From Phycisphaerales bacterium Planc_01 (GTDB taxonomy: Bacteria; Planctomycetota; Phycisphaerae; Sedimentisphaerales; Anaerobacaceae), in assembly GCA_001603075.1 (NCBI GenBank), contig LVBB01000036.1, forward strand, positions 45,782-109,781: 64,000 bases of DNA, read 5' to 3'. Shown here one piece after another: positions 1 to 8,829 of this stretch. A program made the translations under genes and the position numbers. Each line of letters begins with the position of its first letter. The first letter of the stretch is position 1. The notes below the pieces were generated by a model that made no database searches, was not told the origin of the DNA, and worked only from the letters and a program-made list of their open reading frames with translations.

Positions 1-720
1 GAGGAACTCCCGCCGACCGGCGGTCAGTTCCATCACCAGGCGGCCCACCATGGGCTCTTCCTTGAGCAGTTTGGCCCCGATCGGAATCGAACAGGCGTAC
101 AGCGGGTTCTTGTGCCTGCTGATGACCATATTCGTGCAATCGGGCTGGATATCCAGCAGCATGACGATGGCATCGAGATCGGTCTTACGCCGGCCGAAGA
201 AATGAGCATAGCACGTGGCCAGCGCCACGGGCCAGACCCCGATGGAATTGATGGCCAAGCCGGCTCGCTCGTAGATCGCCAGATGCCGATCGATCACCGT
301 CCGCTCCGTCGCCAACACCATAACATTGTCCTGCTCCGTGGGAATGTACTTGATCAGGGTGTTCTTCTGCAGCGGCTCGAACGGCAGCTTCTGCTTGATC
401 TTCGCGAAGATGGCGTCCTCGATCTTGCCGTCGAACTTCTTGGGCCATCGAATGTGATCGACATAGACCTCGTTGGCCGGCAACGCCGCGACGACTTCTT
501 TGCCCTTGAAATGCCCGTTGGCCGTCGCCTCGCGCATCACGTCGATCGCCCACCGCTGCCACCGAGCCGTTCCGGGGACGACCTCCGCCGGACGGTTGAC
601 GTACTGACCGGCGAGCAGCATCGCTTCCTCCGTTCCGTTCGTCAGTTGCGCGAGCTTCAGACAGTCGTTGCCCAGGTCAACCCCGATGGGATTCGAGTGT
701 TTTTTCAGGAGTCCGAACAT
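1..720 (-). CDS. pilM: PilM-like type IV pilus / type II secretion assembly ATPase fold protein (3' end outside window)
   Basis: The minus strand is open from an ATG at 718-720 to the window edge (240 codons), so the C-terminus is missing. The N-terminus reads MFGLLKKHSNPIGVDLGNDC, the FtsA/actin-like phosphate-1 motif (GVDLG, residues 13-17) placed as in PilM, which follows a short amphipathic start. In type IV pilus systems PilM is a cytoplasmic actin-like protein that binds the N-terminus of PilN and helps build the inner-membrane platform. Later segments (KLPFEPLQ and a RHLAIYERAGL region) fit the PilM/Competence_A family. No pilN or pilO is visible; they may lie beyond the window start. 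A pseudopilin-like gene 1.6 kb away supports a pilus or secretion context. The family is fairly sure; the exact system (T4P or T2SS) is not. Confidence 0.8.
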   Translation of the reverse strand, partial: MFGLLKKHSNPIGVDLGNDCLKLAQLTNGTEEAMLLAGQYVNRPAEVVPGTARWQRWAIDVMREATANGHFKGKEVVAALPANEVYVDHIRWPKKFDGKIEDAIFAKIKQKLPFEPLQKNTLIKYIPTEQDNVMVLATERTVIDRHLAIYERAGLAINSIGVWPVALATCYAHFFGRRKTDLDAIVMLLDIQPDCTNMVISRHKNPLYACSIPIGAKLLKEEPMVGRLVMELTAGRREFL

Positions 721-1157
721 ACCAGCGTAGCCTACCTCAATACGGGTTGATGGTGCCTGCTCTTGTCACGACTGCCGGTCTGTGGCGTGAGTTGATTCTG
801 CATGACCCCCTCTTTCCCTTTCTCAAAGTTGCTGCTGTATCACCCAATGCTCGGTTTCCCGGCAGTACTGTTTCGACCATCCGTGTCGCGCCGATTAAAA
901 TATATCAAGCGAAGTGGGTCGGACAAAAAATGAGCCCGGATATTGGCCCCGCCTGCGGGGGTGATGCGATCTTGCCGCCAGGGCACTTCCGATAACACGC
1001 AGGGGTCGTGTCTGGACCGACGGCGCAGAAATGTGGAGAATTTCGATGACTCGGCCGAGCCAACTCCGAAAAGGACATGCTTCCGGGGGGACCTCTTGCG
1101 GCAGATCGGTCGCCGAAAGATTTGGGATCCCGGGCCCGAGAAACCGGAAGATCGGTC
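721..1157. other. intergenic, no gene seen
   Basis: About 440 bases between the starts of pilM and the end of gpsA. Short open frames exist on both strands but show neither a ribosome binding site nor protein-like composition. A small GC hairpin (CCCCG-CCTG-CGGGG near 946-959) is the only structure noticed. Confidence 0.5.
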
Positions 1158-2165
1158 TCACTCGGCCCTGAGGCGACGGCTCATGAGGTCGTCGATGGCC
1201 GACCGCACCGGCTTGTTCTCGAAGAGCACCTCGTAGACCGCCCGGGCAATCGGCATCTCCACACGGTGCCTCGACGCCAATGCGGCCACCGATTCACAGG
1301 TCGCGATCCCCTCGACCACGGAATCGGTGGCGCCCTGCGCCTCGGCCGGCGTCCGACCCCGTCCGATCCGCTCGCCGAAAGACCGGTTGCGTCCCGACGG
1401 CGAGATACACGTGGTTACCAGATCGCCCAGACCGGTCAGGCCGGCGAACGTCTGCTCGGTGGCCCCCATGGCCAGCCCCAGTCGGGTGATCTCCGCCAGT
1501 CCGCGCGCCAGAAGCGCCGCCTTGGCGTTATCGCCGGCGCCAACGCCGTCGATGATTCCGGCGGCGATGGCGATTACGTTTTTCATTGCGCCGGCCAGCT
1601 CGACCCCGACCACGTCCGAATTCGTATAGACGCGAAGCCAGGGGCACGTGAACGTCTTCTGGATACGAACGGCGAGCCCCGGATCCTCTGCCGCCGCACA
1701 GGCCGTCGCAGGCAGTCTCCGGGCCAACTCGTCGGCGATGGTCGGACCACTCAGGACGGCTCTGGGCACCTCGTCGCCCAGCACATCGGCGAGAATCTGC
1801 GTCGGACGCAGCAGCGTGCCGTTCTCGATCCCCTTGGCCACCGACACAATCGGCACGCCGGAAGGAACATGGACCTTCAGACGGCTCCAGACGCGACGCA
1901 TGTATTGGCATGGCACCGCCGAGACGATCAGGTCCGCGCCGGCCATAGCACGATCGTCCTCAGGCTCAAAGACAAGAGCCGTCGGAAGCCTGTAGCCCGG
2001 CAGGAACTTCGCGTTCTCGCGTTTGCATTCGATTTCGGCAAGCTGTCCGGCATCATAACCCCACATGCGCGTCGGCACGGCCTTCTCGCACAACAGCATG
2101 GCCAGCACGGTTCCCATGCCGCCGTCGCCAATGATTGAGACATTTCGAAGTTCTTCCTGTGGCAT
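1158..2165 (-). CDS. gpsA: NAD(P)-dependent glycerol-3-phosphate dehydrogenase
   Basis: Reduces dihydroxyacetone phosphate to sn-glycerol-3-phosphate in the cytoplasm, the first committed step of phospholipid backbone synthesis. The 335-aa product has the usual family length. The N-terminal Rossmann motif GDGGMG (residues 13-18) is followed by the VSVAKGIE segment with Lys111, the SGPTIADE motif near 139-146, and the catalytic Lys195 in ELAGAMKN. The C-terminal half carries GLTGLGDL and the GRNRSFGE segment that bind substrate. The ATG at 2163-2165 is preceded by a GGGGG purine run about seven bases upstream. It stands between a pilM-like and a pseudopilin-like gene on the same strand, but the gaps are too wide to assume a single transcript. 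Confidence 0.96.
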   Translation of the reverse strand: MPQEELRNVSIIGDGGMGTVLAMLLCEKAVPTRMWGYDAGQLAEIECKRENAKFLPGYRLPTALVFEPEDDRAMAGADLIVSAVPCQYMRRVWSRLKVHVPSGVPIVSVAKGIENGTLLRPTQILADVLGDEVPRAVLSGPTIADELARRLPATACAAAEDPGLAVRIQKTFTCPWLRVYTNSDVVGVELAGAMKNVIAIAAGIIDGVGAGDNAKAALLARGLAEITRLGLAMGATEQTFAGLTGLGDLVTTCISPSGRNRSFGERIGRGRTPAEAQGATDSVVEGIATCESVAALASRHRVEMPIARAVYEVLFENKPVRSAIDDLMSRRLRAE

Positions 2166-2305
2166 CGCGAAACCCCCTTCACGAGGATGTTGTCCGGTTC
2201 ATTCGCGACGCATTAGAACCCCTCCCCCCCCGCCTGTCAATTCCAGCGTGGTCACAGCAGAATGGCGAACACGGAGATTCTCCGTATCGGTCGGAGGGCC
2301 GTGTG

Positions 2306-3127
2306 TCACTCGCGATATGCCCATTCGAAATTGCAGACGTCGTCGGCGGTGCCATACAACCCATCGTACCCGGCGCTGATGAGGATGAAGGAGTCCGGCC
2401 GGTAGGGTCGGCTCTGCCCGGGGCTCTTGTCGCTCCTGGTGTTCCGGTAGAACCGCCTGGGATCGGACAGCGGATGCACGGCCTTCGGCTCGCCCGGCAC
2501 GCCCAGGCCAACGAGCACCTGGTTGTCCCGATAGTCGTAGATATTGGCCGGGTTGTCCGGATCGTTCACATCGTGGGTCGTTCCTTTGGGCCGAGCTCGA
2601 TAGTAGAGAATAGGCATCCCGGTCTTCTTGCCGCTCGGACGCTTCCGCGGATAGGTGTCGCAGAGAATGAGAAGACCCTCATCGAACGGCCCCGTATTGC
2701 CCTTCCCATAGACATCGACCAACCGAAAGGCGTTGGCGTTCTCACGCTGAACATAAGGCCCCTTCCGAGCCCCGAGATTCTCCTTGTCAGGCCCGTCGGG
2801 ATAGAGGGCAATTCCGCCGTCAGGGTCAAGACCATCGGCCCGAAAGGCTGACCTGGAATGAAAGCCAATCAGGTCTTTGCCCATCACCGCCTCCGCCAGC
2901 TTCATCGCTCCGCAGTAGGGCGCACGGGTCGGGTCATTCGCATCCGAAGGCGGAAAACCCTCGGACTCGTTCGAGAAAAGCTCCAGCGCCGCTTCTATGG
3001 AACGCAACTGCGTCGGCTGACGGATATCAGGCCAGCCACGGCAAACCTGCCGGTGAGCGATGATCCACAGCATAGCCACGAAGCCAAGCACCATGACCAG
3101 CATGAACAATCCCGTATGATTCCGCAT
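2306..3127 (-). CDS. membrane-anchored pseudopilin-like protein (type II secretion GspG-like)
   Basis: A 273-aa protein with one N-terminal membrane helix (about residues 6-22) directly after a short MRNHTG leader. Next comes a helical stretch with RSIEAALELF and a loop with EGFPPSDAND, the layout of the GspG/major-pseudopilin fold in which a long helix leads into a small C-terminal domain. The end has SAGYDGLYGTADD, a calcium-site-like segment often seen at the C-terminus of planctomycete pseudopilin-like proteins. It lacks the canonical prepilin peptidase motif (G followed by FTLxE), so it may not be processed. I chose the ATG at 3125-3127, which has AAAGGG seven bases upstream, over an upstream TTG. 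Family assignment is moderate; substrate and partners are unknown. Confidence 0.6.
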   Translation of the reverse strand: MRNHTGLFMLVMVLGFVAMLWIIAHRQVCRGWPDIRQPTQLRSIEAALELFSNESEGFPPSDANDPTRAPYCGAMKLAEAVMGKDLIGFHSRSAFRADGLDPDGGIALYPDGPDKENLGARKGPYVQRENANAFRLVDVYGKGNTGPFDEGLLILCDTYPRKRPSGKKTGMPILYYRARPKGTTHDVNDPDNPANIYDYRDNQVLVGLGVPGEPKAVHPLSDPRRFYRNTRSDKSPGQSRPYRPDSFILISAGYDGLYGTADDVCNFEWAYRE

Positions 3128-3605
3128 CGCCTGGCCCTTTCCCAATCGGTCGTTCGCACGCAGACAATCATGCCTTCAGCAAACGACGCCGTCAAGGAGA
3201 GGACCGCGAAAAGGACTGGGGGGTGCGGCCGGAATACGGTGGCACTTGTCTCTGGCCCGTCCGCTCTGTCCTTCCGACTGGGCGCCATCCCTCCCTTGTC
3301 CTTCCGACTGGAGCGAAGCGGAATGGAGGAACCTGGCACCGAATGGGCTGTGCCTTGTGTTTCGGGTAGTCTTCGGGATGCAGCGACGGATCAACCATTC
3401 CACGGGTCCAGATATGGGCACGACGACTGCCTTCTTCGCCGCCAGATCCTTCGACTCCACTTCGTTCCGCTCAGGGTGACAGAAAGAGAGAGGCTCCGGG
3501 CGAGATCGCAAGAGGGACGCCTGCCGACACCAGACTTGGTGGCCATGGCGCGTGCCCCGAAACCGCCACCGTTTCCCGACCACACCCGGACGGAGGGCCG
3601 TGCCG
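3128..3605. other. long intergenic region with REP-like repeat pieces
   Basis: About 480 bases between the pseudopilin-like gene and the end of hflX. I see no convincing gene. The region holds short dispersed-repeat-like segments (annotated separately at 3267-3480) and nothing else recognisable. Confidence 0.5.
3267..3480. repeat. REP-like dispersed repeat pieces
   Basis: GTCCTTCCGACTGG occurs twice about 29 bases apart (around 3268 and 3297); the second copy continues into GGAGCGAAGCGGAATGGAGG. A third related element at 3445-3480 has the form CCTTCGACTCCACTTCG followed by TTCCGCTCAGGGTGAC. On the minus strand this resembles the widespread intergenic element that starts GTCACCCTGAGCGGAACGAA. 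Such elements are usually non-coding and present in many copies. The repeat family was recognised by eye; genome-wide copy number was not checked. Confidence 0.5.
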
Positions 3606-4922
3606 TCAGTGTCCGACGGTTTCGACGGCGTGGGGTTTGAGACGCTGGAGTTCGGGCAACTGGTTTCGCCCCAGGCGGACTTCGATGACCACGGCGTCTT
3701 CCCCGTACTGTTCAGCAAGAATCTGTCCGTGCTTGCGGAGGAAGCTGTGGATCCTGCCGTCGGCCGGCCGGCTGCTGACGCGCAGCACGATGTCTCCGCC
3801 GCGGTAGAACTGCATAATCTTGCGGGCCAGCGCATCGAGCCCCCGTCCGCCCCGTGCGGAAATCGAGACGGCGTTCGGATAAACAGTCTCGAGCATCTCC
3901 AGCGCGCTGATGTCTTTGATGGCGTCGATCTTGTTGAGCACCGGCAGCGTGGGCTTGCCTGCGCAGCCGATCTCATCGAGAACGGCGTGGACCGATTCCA
4001 TCTGCCCCAGAGCATCCTCGTTGGCCACGTCGATCACGTGAAGGAGCAGATCGGCGTTGACCGCCTCCTCCAGTGTCGCCTTGAACGAGGCGACGAGCTG
4101 GTGCGGCAGCTTGCGGACAAACCCCACCGTGTCGCTGAGCAGCACCTCCACCCCCTTGGCAGGCGACCACTTCCGCGTACGCGTATCCAGTGTGGCGAAC
4201 AGGCGATCCTCGACAAACGCGCCTGCATCGGTCAGCGCGTTGAGCAGCGTGCTCTTGCCCGCATTCGTGTACCCGACGAGGCAGATCTTGAAGAGTCCAT
4301 GGCGTCCCTGGATCTCGCGGAGGCGGCGATCGTCGATGCCTTCCAGTTCCCGCTTTAACTCGCTGATCCGCTTGCTGACCAATCGTCGGTCGATTTCCAA
4401 CTGCTGCTCGCCGGGACCGCGCGTGCCGATGCCGCCGACCGCCCCGGCGGCCGTAGCACCCCCGGCGCCGGCCACCGTATCCAGGTGCGACCACATCCGC
4501 GTCAGCCGTGGGTACGTATACTCCAACTGGGCCAGTTCGACCTGAAGCTTCGCCTGCTTGGTCTTGGCCCGTGTCGCAAAGATGTCGAGGATCAACTCGC
4601 TGCGGTCGAGCACCTTGGCCTCAGTGATCTTCTCCAACTCGCGGATCTGGGCCGGCGACAGATCGTTGTCGAAAACGATCACGTCGGCCCGGAAGCGTTT
4701 GACCCGCTGGGCGAGCTGAAGGGCCTTGCCCTTGCCGATGTAGGTCGACGGATTGATCGTACGGATGCGCTGCTGAAACCGGTCGGCAACGATAGCCCCG
4801 GCACTCTCGGCCAGAGCGGTCAGCTCGGCCAGATCATCGGATCCGTTCGATCTCAACAAGTTTGCCGCCACCAGGATGGCACGTTCTTTTCTGACTTTCA
4901 GCGTCTGGCGAAACTTTTCCAA
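3606..4922 (-). CDS. hflX: ribosome-associated GTPase HflX
   Basis: HflX binds the 50S subunit and splits stalled or hibernating ribosomes. The product has the N-terminal HflX domain with the glycine-rich stretch GAGGATAAGAVGGIGTRGPG (substrate-contacting region) and LSPAQIRELE. The GTPase domain has G1 GYTNAGKST, G3 DTVGF with VRKLPHQLV, and G4 NKID; a short C-terminal domain follows. An upstream ATG at 4961 is possible, but it gives an odd Cys/Trp-rich leader without a ribosome binding site. The TTG at 4920-4922 has GGGAGG about eleven bases upstream and gives LEKFRQTLKV, so I use that start (438 aa). It appears monocistronic, divergent from rpsU. Confidence 0.95.
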   Translation of the reverse strand: MEKFRQTLKVRKERAILVAANLLRSNGSDDLAELTALAESAGAIVADRFQQRIRTINPSTYIGKGKALQLAQRVKRFRADVIVFDNDLSPAQIRELEKITEAKVLDRSELILDIFATRAKTKQAKLQVELAQLEYTYPRLTRMWSHLDTVAGAGGATAAGAVGGIGTRGPGEQQLEIDRRLVSKRISELKRELEGIDDRRLREIQGRHGLFKICLVGYTNAGKSTLLNALTDAGAFVEDRLFATLDTRTRKWSPAKGVEVLLSDTVGFVRKLPHQLVASFKATLEEAVNADLLLHVIDVANEDALGQMESVHAVLDEIGCAGKPTLPVLNKIDAIKDISALEMLETVYPNAVSISARGGRGLDALARKIMQFYRGGDIVLRVSSRPADGRIHSFLRKHGQILAEQYGEDAVVIEVRLGRNQLPELQRLKPHAVETVGH

Positions 4923-5088
4923 CGATTGGCATACCTCCCAAGAATATTGGCAGAATACCACGTCTGGGGCGGTTTTTCAAGCCCAGTCAAGGCGTAAGGG
5001 GGGAATTCCGCACCGCGGACGCGTCCGACCAAGCCCCAAGTCAGGCCCATAATCCGCCGAAAAAGCGGTTCGTCTCAGCATTTTCCCC

Positions 5089-5117
5089 TTGAAAATGTAT
5101 GCATGAGCGATTAGCTT
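5089..5117 (+). promoter_or_regulatory. candidate sigma-70-type promoter for rpsU
   Basis: TTGAAA at 5089-5094, a 17-base spacer and TAGCTT at 5112-5117 lie about 90 bases before the rpsU start. The -35 fits well and the -10 only partly. It lies in the hflX-rpsU divergent gap. Confidence 0.4.
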
Positions 5118-5144
5118 AATGGGTTCACGCGTTGTGTCGAAGTT

Positions 5145-5160
5145 GGGAGTACGTACTCCC
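5145..5160 (+). promoter_or_regulatory. perfect 16-base palindrome in the rpsU 5' region
   Basis: GGGAGTACGTACTCCC is fully self-complementary. It lies between the candidate promoter and the rpsU ribosome binding site and is followed by a second small stem (GGCC-GGGT-GGCC). It could be a dimeric regulator site or part of an mRNA leader. Placement in the likely transcribed leader fits either reading. Confidence 0.5.
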
Positions 5161-5208
5161 GCCAATTTGGGTCTATGGCCGGGTGGCCCTGATGAAGGAG
5201 TCGATTGA

Positions 5209-5385
5209 GTGTTAAAAGTCAAGGTGCGTACAGGCGAGTCGGTGCAGCAGATGATCAGGCGCTTCAAGAAGCTCTGTGAGAAAGAGGGTCTGATTCGTGA
5301 CATGAAGCGTAACGCGTACTACGAGAAGCCTTCCGAGCGCGAACGCCGGCGCATGCGAAAAGCCCAGCGGGCCGCAAGACGCTGA
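5209..5385 (+). CDS. rpsU: 30S ribosomal protein S21
   Basis: A 58-codon gene. The protein begins with V/M-LKVKVRTGES, then QMIRRFKKLCEKEG, a KRNAYYEKPSERERR segment and a basic tail, which is the S21 pattern. S21 binds the 30S platform near the anti-Shine-Dalgarno end of 16S rRNA and takes part in initiation. The start is GTG at 5209-5211 with AAGGAG at 5195-5200, eight bases upstream. The gene stands alone on the plus strand, behind a candidate promoter and a perfect palindrome. The following 180 bases to the end of the next minus-strand gene contain no obvious terminator. Confidence 0.95.
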   Translation: MLKVKVRTGESVQQMIRRFKKLCEKEGLIRDMKRNAYYEKPSERERRRMRKAQRAARR

Positions 5386-5563
5386 CCCATACCGCGCTTC
5401 CCGCCTCTCATCCCCGAAGCCAACCCGAGCAGATGCCGGTGGTCGTTTGCTCTGCTCGGTTCTTGCCTTGCCCTCATTCCAGGCTCAGCAACCGCCCAAT
5501 CTCTGCCCTGCCCACACGGCACTTCTTCACCGCGTCGGATCCCTCTCGCAGAGATCTGGGCGA

Positions 5564-7039
5564 TCAGGCCATCTGTGCGGTGAAGCCGCAGAGCCGGCAG
5601 AAATCCCTCACCTCCCGGCCATAGTCTCCGTAGAAGAAGACTTGATGGAAACCGGGAAAACTGAGAACCGGATGGCTGCCGTCGAACTTGACCTTAACCG
5701 AGACGACGCAGCCGCCGCTGGGAGGCACCTCCATGTTGTCCGTCACGGTGCCGACTGAGACGAGCACAGTGGAAGGCTTGTCCTGGCTGCCGGGCAGCAA
5801 ATCGATGCTGGTGACGCGTTGTCCCTTGCGCCAGAGCGTTCGCGGGACGGCGTCGCGATTGCCATGATGGTGCTTGATATCGAAGGCTTCCGGGCGCTGA
5901 GTGAACCCGTTCAATCGGGTCGGGCACGAGCAGTGGGCACCGATGACGGTGTCGTCAGACGTGTCGGCCACGGGGTCCTGCTGGAACCCGGGACGGTCGA
6001 ACAGGTAATGTGTCATCACCAGCGAGGCCACCGCACCGACATCGGCCTCGCAGGCAGCGGGAATCCCGTCATCGTTCATCCGCGACCAGGCGATACAGGG
6101 CAGGCTGACATCGATCGGGCCGAGGGCCCCGAGGCAGTCCATCGTAATGGCGTCGCCCCCCTCTCGTTCGAGGATGCGTCCGGCCACATAGTAGCTCTTG
6201 AGGCCGTTGACCACGTCCTGCCGCGTCGCATCGATCCGGCGGCGCGCCCGGCGCATGTACTCGTCGGCCATCGCCCGGATTGCTTCACTATCCGGCGTGC
6301 GATTGTATTCATCGATGAAGGACGAAGCGGGTATGTGCCGCAGCGAAATGCCCGTATCGGCCAGGGACGCATCGAAACGCTTGTCGCCCTTGATGACCAC
6401 GCAACGGGTCTGCGCCATCTTTGCCCTGGCACAGAGCATCTTCATGCCGTAGGCCGGCTGGCGAAAGTCGTTCGTCGCGTAGACCACGCAGCCCGGCGTG
6501 TCGGCCACGTGGATCGTGTTCGTCGTGAACGACGTCCCTAACGGAGAGAAGATGACCGAAGGGACCCTGCTGGCGGCGACCTTCTGCGCCGTGGGCCAGG
6601 AATGCTGCTGCCGGTCCAGCATGACCAGCATCAACCCGTCGACTCCGGCGGCCTCGGCCTGAGCAACCCAGGCCTGCCCTTCTTCGAGGCTGAAGATCGG
6701 CTCGGGCCGCAGTTCGAGTCTGGCGCCAAGTCGCGAGGCCGTCCGGGCCAACTCCGCCGCATACATCCGGCGAGCCCCGTCGCCATCGTAGACGGCACCG
6801 GGCCAAAGCATACCGTATTCCTCCCTGCGACGCACGAACGCCGCACGGATCGTCGGCACGTACACCGAAGCCGGACCACATTGGCGAATCGGCTCCTGCG
6901 CGGTCTTCTTCGAGCCCAGTGAGGAGCAACCGGCCACAAGCGACGAACCGGCCAGTACGACCGTCGAGCCCTTGAGGAAATCACGCCGCGAGAACGAACC
7001 ACATCGGTGACAATGCAGAGGACATCTTCCCGAACTCAT
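5564..7039 (-). CDS. Tat-exported protein related to L-fucose/L-arabinose isomerases
   Basis: A 491-aa product with a twin-arginine signal: SRRDFLKG followed by a hydrophobic run and AGCSS, which also offers a lipobox-like cysteine. The body resembles the FucI/AraA-like fold, with an N-terminal segment containing VPTIRAAFV and a C-terminal segment with VIGAHCSCPTRLNGF, similar to the metal-proximal part of the family. Whether it is a catalytic isomerase is unclear; exported members in planctomycetes are mostly uncharacterised. A longer frame reaches 7219, but the ATG at 7037-7039 has GGGAGG six bases upstream and places the Tat motif near the N-terminus. It is probably involved in periplasmic carbohydrate metabolism, by inference from family and signal only. 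Confidence 0.65.
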   Translation of the reverse strand: MSSGRCPLHCHRCGSFSRRDFLKGSTVVLAGSSLVAGCSSLGSKKTAQEPIRQCGPASVYVPTIRAAFVRRREEYGMLWPGAVYDGDGARRMYAAELARTASRLGARLELRPEPIFSLEEGQAWVAQAEAAGVDGLMLVMLDRQQHSWPTAQKVAASRVPSVIFSPLGTSFTTNTIHVADTPGCVVYATNDFRQPAYGMKMLCARAKMAQTRCVVIKGDKRFDASLADTGISLRHIPASSFIDEYNRTPDSEAIRAMADEYMRRARRRIDATRQDVVNGLKSYYVAGRILEREGGDAITMDCLGALGPIDVSLPCIAWSRMNDDGIPAACEADVGAVASLVMTHYLFDRPGFQQDPVADTSDDTVIGAHCSCPTRLNGFTQRPEAFDIKHHHGNRDAVPRTLWRKGQRVTSIDLLPGSQDKPSTVLVSVGTVTDNMEVPPSGGCVVSVKVKFDGSHPVLSFPGFHQVFFYGDYGREVRDFCRLCGFTAQMA

Positions 7040-7109
7040 GGCAGCCTCCCAGGCTTCAGACAGCATATCCCACGCCCCACACGCCTGTGTTCCTCCGGCA
7101 TCGGCCGCG

Positions 7110-7421
7110 TCAATTCGCCGGGAAGTCTTCCTCGGACGATTCGCCGTCGGCCAAGTCATCCTCGTCCTCCTGATCGTCTTCGTGCACGTGCTCGTCAAAC
7201 GTCCAGCGGTGCAGGGCATCGATCAGAATGGCCGCGGTGATCTCCATCCCATCCTCTTCATTGACCTCAGCCAGCGCCTCACCCAGCCAACTGGCAAGTC
7301 CCTCCACTGCGTTGACACAGTCGTCGAACTCCAGCGTCCCGGGATCGTCCGTACCAACAATGGTCCCATGCTCCATCACGTTGACGATTAACCTGGCCTT
7401 GGAGTGCGGCAAACGTTCCAT
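7110..7421 (-). CDS. small acidic protein of unknown function
   Basis: A 103-aa product beginning MERLPHSKARLIVNVME. It has a helical, acidic middle (ASWLGEALAEVNEEDG) and a very acidic tail rich in Glu and Asp. No membrane segment or known motif is visible. I chose the ATG at 7419-7421 because GGAGG lies eight bases upstream; an upstream start at 7520 would add a Cys/Ser-rich, non-protein-like extension. It lies just upstream of the Tat-signal isomerase-like gene on the same strand with a 70-base gap, so the two may share a transcript. No function can be given. Confidence 0.6.
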   Translation of the reverse strand: MERLPHSKARLIVNVMEHGTIVGTDDPGTLEFDDCVNAVEGLASWLGEALAEVNEEDGMEITAAILIDALHRWTFDEHVHEDDQEDEDDLADGESSEEDFPAN

Positions 7422-7590
7422 AAGCGAAACCTCCGACCCGCGCAGGAAAGAAGCGCGGCAACTGACAGAAGAAGGTGACGAGCAACACGCGGGATCACGG
7501 TATCTCGCGCCCACCATCACATTACCGGTCCTACGCTAATCGTCTCGCCAATCCCTGTCAAATGCGAAATCGGAATATCGCGCCGACAGG

Positions 7591-8706
7591 TCAACGGAAG
7601 CGAATACAAACGGGCCGGCCGACGGAGATTCTCCCCTCAGTTGGCGTGAGCGATCCCGTCTGCGGGTCGATGCGAAAGACAATGACGCTGTCGCTGTCCT
7701 GGTTGGCCACGAGGCAGAAGGCACCGCTGGGGTCGATGTTGAAGTTGCGCGGGGTCTTGATGCCGGCAGTCTGGTGCTCCACGAGCGTCAGCGTTCCCGC
7801 GGCCGGGTCGATCCGATAGACGACGATGCTGTCGTGGCCACGATTGGAGCCGTAGAGGAACCGGCCGCCCGGATGCACGCGGACCTCGGCGCAACTGCTG
7901 GAGCCCGTGAACCCGCGCGGCAATGTCGGGACGGTCTGGATCTCGGCCAGCACGCCGGAGGCGACATCGTAGGCGAAGGCCGTCATCGTGCTGTTCAACT
8001 CGTTGATGACATAGGCATAGTTGCCGTTCGGGTGGAACGCAAAATGTCGCGGCCCGGCGCCGGGAGCAAGTGCCGCAAACGGAGGATCGCTGGCGATGAT
8101 GGTCCCGGCCTCCACACGGAGGCGATAGATCATGATCTTGTCAATTCCGAGGTCGGCGACGAAGGCGAACCGATCATCGGGGCTGACGTTGACCGAGTGG
8201 GCATGGGGCCCTTTCTGCCGACCGGCGTTCGGCCCGGAACCGGTGTGCTGAACGAACCCGGTCGGCTCGCCGAGCGTGCCATCGGGCCGGATCGGGATCA
8301 CCGAGGCGCTGCCGCTGCCATAATTGGCGACGAGCACGTTGCGTCCGGCGCGGTCGAGGTTCACATGACATGGACCGGCTCCCCCGGAAGGTTGCTGGTT
8401 GAGGAGTCTCAGATTGCCCGTCTGCGCATCAACGGCAAAGGCACTGACGCTTCCGGCCCCGCCGCCCTCACTGACGGCATAGAGAAAGCGGCCGCTGGGG
8501 TGGATCTCGATGAATGAAGGATTCCTCGTCTCGGCAGCCAGCACCGGTTCAGCAAGCGCTCCCGAATCGAGGTCGAGCGTAGTGCGGTAAATGCCCCGGC
8601 TGCGATCGCCCGTATACGTCCCGATATACACCGATACCGATCCAGCCGCCGCCGTCGACAGCATCACCGCAGAAATCATGGCCGTTGTGAAGGCTTTCGT
8701 GTCCAT
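7591..8706 (-). CDS. exported lactonase-type seven-bladed beta-propeller (6-phosphogluconolactonase-like)
   Basis: A 371-aa protein of the YbhE/Pgl lactonase family, which hydrolyses 6-phosphogluconolactone in enteric bacteria and has broader or unknown roles elsewhere. An N-terminal hydrophobic stretch (about residues 5-21) ending in AAAGS looks like a signal peptide, so this copy is probably periplasmic rather than part of the cytoplasmic pentose phosphate pathway. Family marks include YIGTYTGDRSRGIY at the start, FIEIHPSGRFLYAVSE, GPCHVNLDRAGRNVLVANYG, KGPHAHSVNVSPDDRF, GPRHFAFHPNGNYAYVINE, and repeated HPxGRFLY/DPSGAFCLVAN blades. It is preceded by a ~120-base gap and is not clearly in an operon. 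Confidence 0.85.
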   Translation of the reverse strand: MDTKAFTTAMISAVMLSTAAAGSVSVYIGTYTGDRSRGIYRTTLDLDSGALAEPVLAAETRNPSFIEIHPSGRFLYAVSEGGGAGSVSAFAVDAQTGNLRLLNQQPSGGAGPCHVNLDRAGRNVLVANYGSGSASVIPIRPDGTLGEPTGFVQHTGSGPNAGRQKGPHAHSVNVSPDDRFAFVADLGIDKIMIYRLRVEAGTIIASDPPFAALAPGAGPRHFAFHPNGNYAYVINELNSTMTAFAYDVASGVLAEIQTVPTLPRGFTGSSSCAEVRVHPGGRFLYGSNRGHDSIVVYRIDPAAGTLTLVEHQTAGIKTPRNFNIDPSGAFCLVANQDSDSVIVFRIDPQTGSLTPTEGRISVGRPVCIRFR

Positions 8707-8829
8707 GGACCGTCCTCACCGAGTGGATTCATCTTGCTTGGCCGCTACGCGCGGCACCCCATTGTACCGGATGTGGTTCACAAGGGCAGACAAAAATCGC
8801 TGTCTATGTGGCCGTAGAGACGGACGGGT

